A DNA stretch of 64,000 nucleotides from Albugo candida (GCA_040437565.1 JBDOQK010000051.1:186001-250000), one strand, 5' to 3'; counted from the first letter of the stretch, positions 48,790-60,015 are shown. The notes: generated from the sequence alone by a model not told the origin. A program made the numbers and translations.

Positions 48790-50090
48790 ACTGGTTGCAT
48801 TGTCGAAGGCAAATAAAGCTTGAGCTCCAGGAAATTGAGCATTGAAGATTGGAATAGCTTTGTCACGGACTTGTGCATGCAGATGCTCTGCTGTCCACCA
48901 GCCATCGTTATTCTTTCAGGCCTCATGTAAACACAGCACTCTTTTGGCAGATCAGGATACTCAAGCTGCTTTGCTTCATCGAGCGCCAAGCGCCCGCAAA
49001 CAACCAGTCAAAAAGTCGCTAACGTGAAGGGAACGTCCTGTCCTTTTTTCGCAATGGCTGCTCTCCCTCCGGCAGCCAGAGGTTCCTTTGACCATCATTT
49101 GCTGAAAAAACACTCTCATCATGCGTAACAAGTATAAATGGTTCCACACCATCTGCAGGCCACGCCATAACTTCCATATTTTCACCAGAGAAAACTGGAA
49201 ACCTATGGTCATATGCCTCCATTAGTGCAAGAAACTCATGTCGGTATGCCTTAACATCAGCACGCTCATGTCCATCGATGTAGAGACCTTTGCGGACCAC
49301 TCGAAAGCCAAGCGTCATTTCTTTCACCCATCGCATAGCAGCTCGGGATGATATTGTTGGTGGTGGTGCATAACCGACGGAAGGGAGAATCACATCATTA
49401 ATGTGAATTGTAAGGTTGGTGATGTCAACTGCGAATTTATTTTTGCGCAAATAGGTCTGTAACTGCCCCACAATGTCCTCATCCCACATAAAGGACCAAC
49501 TCTTTGCGTGTTTTCCTTGTCGGGATATTGGAAGCTTGTGGTTGTTTAGAAATGCAAGTGCCCATGTGCGTAAAGCACGTGAGAAGTATGGGCCCTTTCG
49601 TATGGCTGTGGTGACAAAGTCGCTTGCGCTCGTGCGACTTCTCCCATTTTTGTAAAGACGCAGATACAAACTCAAAGCTTGCACGCGTAGCTGCTCTGGC
49701 CCATTCAGCTTCTTTGCTTTGTCAATTTTGACAATCTTGACAATCTTTGCCAATTCTATTATTGCACTGTCAAGGCTCCCCTCTTCCCACAGTTATCTTC
49801 AACATCGTCAGTTTAGGAATCTTCGTCAATAGAACCTCCTTCTGTCACAGGCTCTTGCCGCATGAAAAGCTGGTCAGCTTTCGTGAACCTTCTGCTGCCT
49901 TGCGCTGATTCTGTTTGTGACGTCGGCGTGTCCGTGGTGAATCACCACCATAACGAAATGGGCGGTTGGTGGCTGGTACTGGAGCAATAAGAGCTGTTGA
50001 CATCGCCGCCTCCAGCTTTTCAACTGCATCTTCAGTCTGCTCTTCTTCCTTTTCACTTGTTGGTTCCTCTCCGAAAATTTCATTCTCCAT
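48790..50090 (-). pseudogene. DDE transposase of the TA-type transposon, interrupted
   Basis: The N-terminal piece (50090-49845) starts MENEIFGEEP and has a basic RYGGDSPRTRRRHKQNQRKA region. The main piece (49753-49019) holds a helical DNA-binding part and a catalytic start with THDESVFSANDGQRNLW, the likely first Asp. After a frame change at about 49040, GRSLHVSDFL follows, then, in further frames, a segment ending in FAFDNATSHA near 48790, the likely second catalytic Asp; the third acidic residue would be in or past the gap. Similar HDESTFSANDGR transposases occur widely in fungal genomes, as I recall, so transfer between the groups is a possibility. At least three frame breaks, one between 49845 and 49753, show it is inactive unless some are assembly errors. 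Confidence 0.75.
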
Positions 50091-50350
50091 GTCACTACCA
50101 TCTATATTGTTCCACTGTCAGGATCCTGTGAAAATGGTGGTGAACTGTGATGACTTTTTTTTTGCGTTTCTGGCATTCTGCAGGTGTTTTTTGCGCTTTG
50201 ATAGTTGTACCATCTTGCCTAGCAAATGTTTTTTTGCTGTTTAGAATGTTTGAGGGTGTTGGTTTTGTATCTACTGTACGTAGTCTACATATATATATCC
50301 ACATAGGTGTCCACCTTACAGTTTCGCGTTACATATTAATGTCAGATTCC

Positions 50351-50412
50351 GATTGGTTCACAAAACAGGTATTTCTCACGTGATTGGTTTGCAAAACAAG
50401 TTTTTGTCACGT
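50351..50412. repeat. Subterminal 31-bp tandem duplication, right side of the transposon
   Basis: Two 31-base units, 50351-50381 and 50382-50412, both starting GATTGGTT and ending CACGT, with about six differences. The unit contains ATTGG, the complement of the CCAAT core in the left-side repeat. Confidence 0.7.
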
Positions 50413-50497
50413 TAGAAGTACACTCTGCATGAAATAAATTTTTGGAAATTTGGCCGCAAAAATATGGGGGTGTCGGTTATAAGTGTCGTGCACTATA

Positions 50498-51248
50498 TGC
50501 CATGATTTCACAATTACACATATTCAGCCACTGATAATTCGGGTCCTATTTTCCATTCTTAAATACCGCTATAGGCGCTCACAAGAGTTGTGATTGGAAC
50601 TATCACACACAAAATTGAGCGCATGTCGTTCGATAAAACACTTGTGGGATCGATATCACTGCACGTATTCCCAGTAGATAGTGTGCGTTTTTCACGTATT
50701 GACAGAGCTGTGGTCTTGACTCCATAGTTTGGGTGGGGTTTCACTTGTTATTTCAGTTCTATTCTTAATCGTACACACAGAGCCATCGCTTGCAGTTTAT
50801 CATGCTTCTCGACGTTTACTTCAATCTGATGGATTGGCACGCTAAAGCAGTGCACTCTGCTACAACAGACGAGGAAGCTGTCTGTCAGGCACTCTGATTA
50901 TCTATTGGTAAGTGGAAGCACAAAGAGCTGATTTCACTGATGGTGTAACGACTGAAAAGTAAATCGGGTCGCATTGAGAAGCGCAAATTTACTTCCTTTT
51001 CATGGATTCTTGACAGCAGCTGCGTGGATTGCTTACCTTGTACATGCGGAAGAACTTATACCGATCTCTACGATCAAACCATCACATGGTGCTGATGGAC
51101 AGGAAGACTCTCTTTCGCTGCACGCAATTTTGTACAGCGCTCCACGTGCTTGATATCTATAATTTTTATCGAAAGATTGTTTCATTGTACTGGTCAATAA
51201 TACATATATATTTATCCAATCGCCTGTCGAATTTGATATCCAATCGTT
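50498..51248. other. Intergenic and promoter region of the RNA polymerase III subunit gene
   Basis: No gene recognised. Two CCAAT boxes lie at 51216-51220 and 51240-51244 next to an ATATATAT tract (about 51203-51210). The second box is only four bases from the ATG at 51249. Confidence 0.5.
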
Positions 51249-54200
51249 ATGGCACCGTCGCAAAGCGATATCACAATGACAGAAGGCTCCAATTCTGCGT
51301 CTTCTGAGTCAGCTACAAAACAGTTCTTAGCACAACCAGTAGACACACTACAAGATAAATGGAAATTGCTGCCATACTTTCTTCAGTTACGGGGTTTAGT
51401 CAAGCAACACATTGATTCCTTTAATTACTTTACAACCACAGAATTGAAGAATATCGTGCATGCAAAAGCAAACAACGTCGTCCGAAGTGACGCCGATCCC
51501 AAGTTTTTCCTGCAATACACAGATATCCAAATCGGTAATCCATCCATCGAAGAAGACGCCTTCGTTTCTTCGACAGTAACTCCCCATCAATGTCGCCTTC
51601 GAGATCGCACATACGCAGCTCCCGTTTTTGTGAGCGTCAAATACCGTCGTGGTCCAAAAATCGTCACAAATAATAAAGTCCTTATTGGACGTATACCGAT
51701 AATGCTTCAAAGTGCAAATTGTGTCCTAACAAATAAAAATCACACGCAATTAGCCGCTCTAAAGGAATGTCCCTACGATCCCGGCGGGTACTTTATCGTC
51801 AAAGGCGTCGAAAAAGTCGTTTTAATTCACGAGCAATTATCAAAAAATCGCGTCATTTTGGAATTAGATCCCAAACAGAATATCTGTGCGTCTATCACGT
51901 CGTCGACGCACGAGCGAAAATCACGTACAAATATATTTCTGAAAGGAGGAAAAATATATTTAAAGTCCAATTCATTCGCAAGTGATATTCCCATTATCGC
52001 AATTCTACGAGGAATGGGCATGGAACACGACCAAGAAATAATCGATCTGATCGGGTCGGAGCATACGATAATGGACGCGCTATTAGCGTCTTTTGAGCAG
52101 GTTTCGGAGCTCAAATTGTTCACACAATTACAGGCTTTGGAGTACATTGGGTCGAAAATGACAAATCAGAGTCGCGGGAAAGATACATCGCGGAATAGTA
52201 ATGGGACCACACAACCTCCCAATATCGGTGAAATCGCTCGAGCTGCATTAGCGAATCTCGTGCTGAATCACGTTCCTTGTGAAATTGATCAATTTCGTCT
52301 AAAATGCGTATATATCGCCCATATTGTCCGTCGAATCATATTCACTGATCGCGATCGTACACGACTCGATGATAAGGATTACTATGGGAATAAACGTCTC
52401 GAACTTGCGGGTCAATTGCTCAGTTTGTTGTTTGAAGATCTCTTCAAACGCCTCAATTCCGACCTTAAACGTCAGGCTGATATGATTCTCAGTAAGCCGA
52501 ATCGAGCTTCCATGTTTGATGTTGTCAAGTGTATACGAACAGATACCATCACACAAGGCTTCATCCACGCGCTTGCGACTGGGAATTGGACGTTGAAACG
52601 ATTCAGAATGGATCGAGCTGGGGTCACACACGTTCTTTCCAGGCTTTCGTACATGTCGGCATTGGGAATGATGACTCGAATTTCATCACAATTTGAAAAG
52701 ACAAGAAAAGTATCCGGTCCTCGATCTTTACAGCCATCTCAATGGGGAATGCTTTGTCCGGCAGATACGCCTGAAGGCGAAGCTTGTGGGCTGGTAAAAA
52801 ATCTCGCATTGTTGTGTCATGTGACTTCGGATGAGGAAAGTGAGCCGATTCGAAGATTGTGTTTCGATCTCGGAGTCACAGATGTTTGTTTATGTTCGGG
52901 GGAAGCGCTGAATCATCGATCGAATTATCTCATCATGCTGAATGGGATCATTATCGGCACACATGGAGATCCGCGTATGTTTGTGACGAAACTTCGACGT
53001 ATTCGACGTGCGGGGCTTATTGGGGAATTCGTTTCGGTGATGATCCACGACGTCCAGCGTGTTGTGTATATCGCGTCCGATGGAGGTCGTGTGTGTCGTC
53101 CTCTCTTGCTCATTGATCCAAAGACGCATCGACCGAAATTATCGTCGCGTCAGATGAGGGAGCTCCAGGCAAATGTGCGTACGCTTCATAGTTTGATTGT
53201 CGAAGGCTGTGTGGAATACGTCGATGTGAATGAGGAGAATAATTGTTTGATTGCTTTGCATGAAGACGATATCACGGAGCGTACGACGCATTTAGAGATC
53301 GATCCCGTCACCATTTTGGGCGTTGTGTCGGCACTCATTCCGTATCCGCATCACAACCAAAGTCCTCGGAATACGTATCAATGTGCGATGGGAAAACAAG
53401 CAATTGGAACAATTGCAATGAATCAGTTTGAACGCATTGATACGCTTTTGTATACGTTGGTATACCCTCACATGCCAATGGTAAAGTCACGAGTCTTGGA
53501 TTTGGTCAATTTTGATCACGTTCCAGCAGGACAGAATGCCATTGTCGCTGTGATGAGCTATTCTGGCTATGATATTGAGGATGCCATCGTGCTGAATAAA
53601 GCTTCTCTGGATCGTGGATTTGGACGGTGTATTGTCTTCCGAAAGCTTCAGGCAATGGTGAAAAAGTATCCGAATGGAACATTTGATCGAATTGTTGGAC
53701 CACCGGATTTTGAGAGTGTTTTATCGACGGCAACGGGAGGCACAGCGGCTGCATTGGGATATCGAAATGCAAAATATGCGTCTTTGGATTCCGATGGAAT
53801 TGCTCGTGTCGGAGGAATCGTGCATCATGGCGCCATTTTGATCAATAAAGAACAGCCATCCAACGCCCATTCTATGCAAGGCGATACCAATGGAATGAAT
53901 GATCCGTTAGCGTCGATTTCGTACGGTCCATCGCCAACTTGCTACAAAGGAGCTGTTCCGTCGATCGTCGATAAAGTATTGATCACATCCTCGGAAGCGT
54001 ATCAGACGTCACTTTTAGTCAAAGTATTACTTCGACAAACGCGACGACCTGAAATTGGCGATAAATTCAGCAGTCGACACGGACAAAAAGGAGTTTGTGG
54101 GACCATATGCAGTCAGGAAGATATGCCTTTCAACGATCAGGGAATCTGTCCCGATTTGATTATGAACCCACACGGATTCCCAAGTCGAATGACAGTTGGA

Positions 54201-54788
54201 AAAATGATTGAATTGGTTGCTGGGAAGGCTGGTGTGTTGCATGGACGAAGAGCGTACGGGACAGCTTTTGGTGAGAAATATGGCACTGCCGATCGCGTCT
54301 TGGAATGCTCTAAAGATCTGGTCAGAGCAGGCTTTAATTACGCTGGGAAAGATTACCTGACTTCGGGGATCACTGGCGAGCCGTTGCTTTGTTATATTTT
54401 CATGGGACCCATTTATTACCAAAAGCTCAAGCATATGGTCATGGATAAGATGCACGCTCGAGCACGTGGTCCCCGTGCTGTTTTAACGCGTCAACCGACG
54501 GAGGGACGATCTCGAGATGGAGGACTTCGACTTGGAGAGATGGAGCGTGATTGTTTGATTGGGTATGGAGCGAGTATGTTGTTGATGGAACGATTGATGA
54601 TTTCCAGCGATGGATTCAAAGCCGATGTATGCCAAGGATGCAGGATGCTCGGGTATGAAGGCTGGTGTCCAAGCTGTAAATCACAAGAAAAGGTCGCCAG
54701 TATCCGGATTCCATACGCTTGTAAATTGCTCTTTCAGGAACTACAAGCAATGAATATCGTTCCCAGGCTCACGTTGAAAGAAACATAG
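51249..54788 (+). CDS. RPC2: RNA polymerase III second-largest subunit
   Basis: A 1,179-codon intronless gene, full length for the family (about 1,130-1,150 residues). It makes the catalytic core of RNA polymerase III with the largest subunit and transcribes tRNA and 5S RNA genes in the nucleus. Family motifs in order: [17 protein letters not shown] near residue 708, [18 protein letters not shown] near 772, [12 protein letters not shown] near 937 and the [13 protein letters not shown] clamp segment near 980. A C-terminal zinc site has Cys 1128, 1131, 1140 and 1143. The [17 protein letters not shown] wording fits the Pol III paralogue better than Pol I or II, as I recall. The first ATG is used here, but Met10 (51276) is a real alternative because a CCAAT box ends four bases before 51249. 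The convergent neighbour stops 29 bases downstream. Confidence 0.96.
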   Translation: MAPSQSDITMTEGSNSASSESATKQFLAQPVDTLQDKWKLLPYFLQLRGLVKQHIDSFNYFTTTELKNIVHAKANNVVRSDADPKFFLQYTDIQIGNPSIEEDAFVSSTVTPHQCRLRDRTYAAPVFVSVKYRRGPKIVTNNKVLIGRIPIMLQSANCVLTNKNHTQLAALKECPYDPGGYFIVKGVEKVVLIHEQLSKNRVILELDPKQNICASITSSTHERKSRTNIFLKGGKIYLKSNSFASDIPIIAILRGMGMEHDQEIIDLIGSEHTIMDALLASFEQVSELKLFTQLQALEYIGSKMTNQSRGKDTSRNSNGTTQPPNIGEIARAALANLVLNHVPCEIDQFRLKCVYIAHIVRRIIFTDRDRTRLDDKDYYGNKRLELAGQLLSLLFEDLFKRLNSDLKRQADMILSKPNRASMFDVVKCIRTDTITQGFIHALATGNWTLKRFRMDRAGVTHVLSRLSYMSALGMMTRISSQFEKTRKVSGPRSLQPSQWGMLCPADTPEGEACGLVKNLALLCHVTSDEESEPIRRLCFDLGVTDVCLCSGEALNHRSNYLIMLNGIIIGTHGDPRMFVTKLRRIRRAGLIGEFVSVMIHDVQRVVYIASDGGRVCRPLLLIDPKTHRPKLSSRQMRELQANVRTLHSLIVEGCVEYVDVNEENNCLIALHEDDITERTTHLEIDPVTILGVVSALIPYPHHNQSPRNTYQCAMGKQAIGTIAMNQFERIDTLLYTLVYPHMPMVKSRVLDLVNFDHVPAGQNAIVAVMSYSGYDIEDAIVLNKASLDRGFGRCIVFRKLQAMVKKYPNGTFDRIVGPPDFESVLSTATGGTAAALGYRNAKYASLDSDGIARVGGIVHHGAILINKEQPSNAHSMQGDTNGMNDPLASISYGPSPTCYKGAVPSIVDKVLITSSEAYQTSLLVKVLLRQTRRPEIGDKFSSRHGQKGVCGTICSQEDMPFNDQGICPDLIMNPHGFPSRMTVGKMIELVAGKAGVLHGRRAYGTAFGEKYGTADRVLECSKDLVRAGFNYAGKDYLTSGITGEPLLCYIFMGPIYYQKLKHMVMDKMHARARGPRAVLTRQPTEGRSRDGGLRLGEMERDCLIGYGASMLLMERLMISSDGFKADVCQGCRMLGYEGWCPSCKSQEKVASIRIPYACKLLFQELQAMNIVPRLTLKET

Positions 54789-54817
54789 CACGTAAGAATT
54801 GCATGCGAAAATAGCCT

Positions 54818-55921
54818 TTAGAAATGAGTTTGTGTGATATTGGAAGCAAGTAACGTCGACAAAATGGTCGGGGCTGACTCGGTTGTCAATGGAGCCTCGA
54901 TGTAGGGACACATCTTTGGTATTTTTGACCGCAACCACATTCGATCTTTCTCTTGCTCTTTGGCGATTCGAATTTGTGTTGTCGGCTTCTCAGCGCCTTT
55001 TTCTGCCTCTAAAATGTCTTTTTCGAGCAACTGCAATTTCAAACGTAAGAGTACTTTTTCACCGTACACTGACAATTCTTTCCGATACATTGACATATTC
55101 TTTGCTTTTGTGTCGTTGTCATCCAATCGATTTGTACGAATTGCGTGTGGTATCGTTTTCCACGCGTTGACAGTGCTTCCATTCACGTACGAATTTGAGA
55201 GGTTTCTTATGTCTTGCGGACAGACGAAAAAGACTTTGTGATAAAATCGAAATTGGATCGGATTTGACTTTGCACACGTCCGTTTTCTTTGAAGGAAAGA
55301 AAAACTCGATGTCATTGCTGTCTCCCGCAGAAATGCTTCAATTGTCCATAACGGAGGCCATCCAAATGTGTCGTTCGACTGGAGACATTCCTCAGCGACG
55401 ACGCCATTCCCACGAAACTGATTGCATTGAGATGACTCACATCGCGTCTGTCGAAGTCCCCGGCCGTCCACGTAATACATTTCTTCGATGTAAACGATCT
55501 CCTTTTCCAATCTCTTTACACTGCGAGCCACTTTGATCCAACCATCGAACCGTACTTTGCCAGTGAGCTCAGACACTTGAGGAAAAAGTCGTCCATTCAC
55601 TCGGCCGCTTTCCATTTTGTCATCATTTTCCAGTGAGAATTCGATTTGTTGCGTGTAATGTAAATGCCGAAGTAGCACTTTTATCTGTTCGATTGACTTT
55701 GTGTTCGAATGTGAAAAAATCAGTACGCAAAGTGAGAGAATCGCGAAAAAAACGATGTAAATGAGTCCAATGCACACACAGCTCTCTGTGCGATAATTCC
55801 GCGCGATTGATATTTCCCGTTGGATGAAATTACGAACGCGCGCCAACATTTCTGATTTCCCATTTTTTGAGCAAACAATTGCAACTGTGACACAGTGTGT
55901 CGTGGGACGTGACAGAGACAA
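54818..55921 (-). CDS. Single-pass membrane protein of unknown function
   Basis: A 367-codon uninterrupted frame. One strong hydrophobic segment at residues 48-69 (CIGLIYIVFFAILSLCVLIF) follows a basic stretch, which predicts a type II membrane protein. The long C-terminal part has NDT, NGS, NMS and NIT glycosylation-like sites and several Cys, in keeping with a lumenal or outside location. Residues near 270-310 are charged and helix-prone. No known domain recognised. Met25 is a second possible start. It converges with the RNA polymerase III gene (29 bases between stops) and diverges from the PHD-finger gene, sharing a 349-bp upstream region that has four CCAAT boxes. Confidence 0.7.
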   Translation of the reverse strand: MSLSRPTTHCVTVAIVCSKNGKSEMLARVRNFIQREISIARNYRTESCVCIGLIYIVFFAILSLCVLIFSHSNTKSIEQIKVLLRHLHYTQQIEFSLENDDKMESGRVNGRLFPQVSELTGKVRFDGWIKVARSVKRLEKEIVYIEEMYYVDGRGLRQTRCESSQCNQFRGNGVVAEECLQSNDTFGWPPLWTIEAFLRETAMTSSFSFLQRKRTCAKSNPIQFRFYHKVFFVCPQDIRNLSNSYVNGSTVNAWKTIPHAIRTNRLDDNDTKAKNMSMYRKELSVYGEKVLLRLKLQLLEKDILEAEKGAEKPTTQIRIAKEQEKDRMWLRSKIPKMCPYIEAPLTTESAPTILSTLLASNITQTHF

Positions 55922-56270
55922 CGTTTTTATCGATATAACAGCGAAAATGGACTATGCGGATGAAGCAAAGGGATGGGAATGATAGCTGACATTGTATGGA
56001 GGATGTGGAGGTGGTTGGAGCGCGCGTAATGATGTTTCTTGGCACGAAATGAGAGAAGAGATAAGTTGCCTTTTCGAGTGAGTTGCCCATCGAAATGCAA
56101 CCTTGCGCTTTTCGTCCAATAAAATGATTGCAGTTGGCATTTCAAACCAATGAAATTATATGTTTCTGTTACAGTTGCCATTTGCATCCAATGAAAAGTA
56201 ACGTGGGCTTGATGTGCATCCAATCAAAAACGTCGTTTCGTATTAGCAATTCATTTTCTTCCGCGCGCAA
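55922..56270 (+). promoter_or_regulatory. Shared divergent promoter with four CCAAT boxes in helical phase
   Basis: CCAAT occurs at 56116, 56147, 56188 and 56220, all in the same direction, spaced 31, 41 and 32 bases, close to 3, 4 and 3 turns of DNA. Two carry the longer GCATCCAAT and three are followed by an A-rich run. CCAAT is the known core site of NF-Y. The boxes lie 50-155 bases before the ATG at 56271. Confidence 0.6.
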
Positions 56271-58089
56271 ATGAAAACCCCAAAAGGGAAATCACAACTT
56301 TCAGCAAAAGATACGCACTCTATTTCGCAGAAAATCATAACAAAAGCACGTGCGGCGGTTGCCGAATCAATCACGCATTTGAAGTGTTCGCATTGTGCAG
56401 TACAATTTGCACTTGGAGCGAGTGTGTTCAAGTTATTTGTTGGACTCGATTCCATCAGCGAGAAATGGAAATGTTCCAATTGTTTTCGTGGAATTCATCA
56501 CTGTCGATTCTGTGGGTTTCTCGGCAGCGAGCGCGTTGATTTAATACGATGCTCTGTGCCTTCATGTCGCCAATTTATTCATTCGCGGTACGTAATTATT
56601 GCACAAGATATAGCATCCGCCAAGTAATCGCTCGCTTTTTAGCTGCTTGAAGGAAGCACAAGTACCGTGGACTGATGAAGTAGTGTGTCCACTCCATTTC
56701 TGTGATGTGTGTAGACAACACGAAGCGTGTATCACGAAATTACAAATATGTTCGCAGTGTACTGCCTCCCGACATTTTCTTTGCGGAGCGCCGATGGCTC
56801 AACAAGAAAGCACAACGAGGGCCGAAATGTCGTTTTTAGAGCACAGAGGACAAGAAATTACCTCTGGACTGGCTGTATGCAGCTCACATGTGGCGTTATT
56901 ACCACAAACGTATCAGCTGTGGACGTGTCAATTAGCTAAAAAGCATTTCGTTCAGGTTGGCGATATCGTTCTGCTACTGAAGAATGTGCAAATGAAAGCT
57001 TTCCAAAAGCTTCGGAAACGATGTAAAAGCGCCAATTACTGGGGAATTGTGGTACAAGTGGTCGCATTGACGCGAGGAATGCAAGCTGTGGATGTAAAGC
57101 TGTTCGCTGACTACTCTATCGTGTCAACGTCTAATAGAGATGTGCTTCCGGTATCCAGTATCCATCATTACGAGGATCACATCTCAATGCTCAAAGACTG
57201 TGTGAGATGGCACGCGTTTTCTGAGTGTACGATTCATTTCCAAACGGGAGCAGAAACCATTATTCGAGTGAAAAAAGTGCTTGTAGCGAGCCAGCATACA
57301 TTCAGTGCACTTGCAAATGCATTGTCCGTACCGGATGAAGAAATGGTTCAGGCGACTGTGATTGGATACCAATCGTATAGCCAAAGTGACAAAAAAGTGC
57401 GGATGGAAAGATCTATAGCCCCAGCGTATGCGTTTTTGGACGGCAGACTAATCGACACATTAGAAAGTGCAAAGGTCGATATGAAAGACATCCCTTCAAA
57501 GAACGTATCACCGCCACAATCGAGCACACCCTCACCTCCACGAAAGACGTTCGACATTCAGGACGTCGATGAAAGCGATCTAGAAGCTTGCGTGCTGGAT
57601 TTTTTTCAAAATGAGAGAGTGAATAGCGTATCATCTCCATCTTTTTCGTCTCCGTCCATGCGGTCTGTCCTCGTCCGCGGCTTATACGCTACACAACCTC
57701 TTCAAAATGTGTTACTAACACAGGAAAAACGAGCTGTCAAAGTCCTTCTCCAATCGAAAACAGCAACAAAATGTGCCCACAACTCTCTAAATTCCACTCC
57801 GATCAATATTTCACAACTGACGACCACACGTAAATGGAAACGATCTCAATGCAACGTTCCGTTCTTCAGTATCGATCTGATGGCGTGTGTGGGATTCAAA
57901 GCGTTAGCAGCGACAATATACAATCAACTCGGAGCGTATCTGGGAAATCATTTTATTTCATCACACGTGCAAGCTTTCTACTGTTCAACTGACGGAATAC
58001 AACGCGAAATACATTGGAATGGAAATCGGACTTCAAATTGGGAAATATTCTGTGCCAATGTCTGTCACCTGAGTCTTTATATCTTATGA
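56271..58089 (+). CDS. PHD-type zinc-finger protein (chromatin reader-like)
   Basis: Two exons, 56271-56587 and 56643-58089, joined over a 55-bp intron (GTACGT...TTTTTAG), give 587 residues. The join restores FIHSRCLKE, completing a zinc-binding row: Cys 39, 42, 68, 71, 78, 81, 94, 99, His 104, Cys 107, then VCPLHFCDVC at 120-129 and further Cys pairs to about 155. The HFCDVC part recalls the Cys-His-rich PHD region of NSD-type histone methyltransferases, but there is no SET domain. A GDIVLLLKNVQMKAF stretch near residue 220 could be a PWWP- or Tudor-like fold (inference). The second half is Ser/Pro-rich and basic. Likely a nuclear histone-binding protein. Its stop lies one base from the stop of the opposite-strand monooxygenase gene. 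Confidence 0.75.
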
Positions 58090-58090
58090 C

Positions 58091-58778
58091 TCACGAGCAA
58101 ATCAATGGAGCTGTCTGGTTCTTTGTCTCAGAATTCATGCTTGGAGAGATCGAAGCCAATCTGATTCCATTTGGTGCAATGGGAATGCAATTTTCTATAT
58201 CAAAACTCAGTATTTCCATCAAAGAAACATGCGAATGGATACGTACTGTACACTTGCCATTGAGGCTCATGCAATGCGAGCCAGAAAAACTGCAGCAGAC
58301 ATCCGCCAGAACACGAAGAAAAATTAATGGGAATTCGAGCTGGCGACGATGTAAAATGTCCAGCACAATTATCGTCATAGAAAACACGAGTTTCACCAAG
58401 CCACACTTCGCATGGACCCATATGCGATGCTACAAACCCTTCGCGGGTATCTGGATTCTCCCATACAATCGCATTATCCGCAGGAATTGGCTTTGGGGAC
58501 GCATTGGGATTCGTGCTGCCGCAATACGGACCTTTATCTTTGAGGAAATCGCGCAGCGTACGGAATGGACTCGAAGCAAATGCGGTGAGGAACGTGGCGG
58601 TATTGTCTTTTGGAGATCCATCGAATTTGCCGCTGAAAGTCGGCGAAAACCGATCGATATAACTGGTTTTCATACCGGTGCCATCTTTGAATTCGGTCAT
58701 TGGCGAGGTGATATATCCGTGTGACTGAACTTGAGGAAGGGCGAGGACCAGGACGAGGATGAAGAGAAAGAGTTTCAT
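58091..58778 (-). CDS. Secreted copper polysaccharide monooxygenase, AA17-like
   Basis: Two exons, 58778-58247 and 58194-58091, over a 52-bp intron (GTACGT...ATATAG), give 211 residues. A 19-residue signal peptide (MKLFLFILVLVLALPQVQS) leaves His20 as the first mature residue, as needed for the copper histidine brace. The second brace His is His119 in SHMGPCEVW. The family end is FFWLALHEPQWQVYKNC, which is only formed after splicing. Known AA17 enzymes are oomycete lytic polysaccharide monooxygenases that cut pectin oxidatively during plant infection; this product probably attacks plant wall polygalacturonan, though the substrate is inference. Even Cys content suggests disulphides. The gene is convergent with the PHD-finger gene and diverges from eL34 500 bases away. 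Confidence 0.85.
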
Positions 58779-59277
58779 GGATGGATGTGGAGTATTAGAG
58801 AAATCGGAATGTGAAGGAAGCCGAAGGTTTGATGAGCGAAAGATTTCGACGATGAAACCGATGAAAAGTATTAGCGTGCGAGTTTATTGACATGCGGAGA
58901 CGAAACGGATCACTTGCGTGCTAAAATGGGATGGATTCGCAATCGTTTCGCATGTAGACGCAATGGATTGCTCAGCGGTTTCCACGGGATCCTGCAACGC
59001 GTTGGAGATGCATTTCTTCCCGGCGCATTGTCGGACGGTTACGTCAGCAATGATGCGGTATCGAACCGGTATTGGTTTCGAGAGACGATATCGTATCGGT
59101 ATTGATTAGGGTGGCGATTGTGTATTTAGTAGTGTGCGAGGTCAGGTAGTAGGAAGGTTGTATGAAAGTGACTTTGTTGAAGTAGAATGATTGGTCATGG
59201 AGGCAGACGGGCTAGTATTGAAGAGAGCTCTTCTTATTTGAGAACGCACTTATTGGAAGAAATCGGTTTGCTTCAAA
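58779..59277. other. Intergenic between the monooxygenase and eL34 genes
   Basis: A 499-bp divergent spacer with no gene. A short internal near-repeat (CGGTATTGGTTTCGAGAGACG then TATCGGTATTGATT, about 59068-59105) is visible. Promoters of both genes should lie here; a pyrimidine run CTCTTCTT at about 59228 may be part of the eL34 leader. Confidence 0.4.
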
Positions 59278-59747
59278 ATGGTTCGTGAAAGACGTGTACA
59301 ATTTCGTCGTCGCCATTCGTACGCGACGAAATCGAATAAGATCAAAGTTATCAAGACACCAGGTACAGACTTTCAACGTTGAAGAAGGCGACATATCACG
59401 TATTCTATCTCTAGGTGGCAAACTTACCGCACAGTATCGCAAGAAACGTGCATCAGGTCCGAGTTGCGGTGATTGCAAGCAGTCTTTAAAAGGGGTATGA
59501 ACTGTACTGCAAACGACGGTATTCGATTGGTGTAAGACATATTATTCTTGTTGATGATTGGTAGATTGCACATTTACGCCCAAAAGAGTACAAGACGTTG
59601 AGCAAAACACAGCGGACCGTTTCAAGAGCGTACGGTGGCTCACGTTGTGCCAAATGCGTTCGACAACGTATTGTTCGCGCATTTTTAGTGGAAGAGCAAA
59701 AAATCGTCAAGAAAGTTCTTTTGGAAAAAATGAAACGAAAGAACTAG
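59278..59747 (+). CDS. RPL34: 60S ribosomal protein eL34
   Basis: Three exons, 59278-59362, 59415-59494 and 59565-59747, with introns of 52 bp (GTACAG...TCTAG) and 70 bp (GTATGA...GGTAG), encode 115 residues, close to the usual 115-120. The spliced protein reads [20 protein letters not shown], then a CxxC pair ([10 protein letters not shown]), [20 protein letters not shown] and [17 protein letters not shown], a near-perfect fit to eL34 including the four zinc-type Cys. It is a structural protein of the large cytosolic ribosomal subunit. Splicing is certain because each exon alone breaks the family pattern. A 100-N gap lies just downstream. Confidence 0.96.
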
Positions 59748-59837
59748 ATTAAGTACGATAATACCACCGGTTCCTTCTCCTACACTGTTTAGTATACTAT
59801 TACCTTCTAGACCATGTGTATAGCCTGTATACTCTCT

Positions 59838-59937
59838 NNNNNNNNNNNNNNNNNNNNNNNNNNNNNNNNNNNNNNNNNNNNNNNNNNNNNNNNNNNNNNN
59901 NNNNNNNNNNNNNNNNNNNNNNNNNNNNNNNNNNNNN
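59838..59937. other. Assembly gap (100 N), probable unmerged overlap of 23 bp
   Basis: 59815-59837 is repeated at 59938-59960 (TGTGTATAGCCTGTATACTC and three more bases). Confidence 0.85.
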
Positions 59938-60015
59938 TGTGTATAGCCTGTATACTCTCTTGAGCTACAAACATAAATATAAACCGTTGAGAACTTTTCT
60001 GTTATCAAAGTCAAA

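Larger units (their letters stand above)
48281..50495 (-). mobile_element. DNA transposon with TA target duplication and DDE transposase (broken)
   Basis: The ends are inverted repeats starting TAGTGCACGACAC: left 48281-48312, right 50464-50495 read in reverse, with one mismatch in the first 20 bases and looser matching beyond. Both are flanked by TA (48279-48280, 50496-50497), the hallmark of Tc1/mariner-type insertion. The element holds one minus-strand transposase region (50090 to about 48790) and a 100-N gap (48685-48784). Near each end, outside the transposase, lie short tandem repeats. The transposase frame is interrupted several times, so this copy is not autonomous, although its ends might still be usable in trans. 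Confidence 0.85.

Noticed and set aside
58014-58724. 236-codon plus-strand frame across the monooxygenase gene
   Set aside because: It is antisense to a clear signal peptide and copper-site protein and has no domain of its own.
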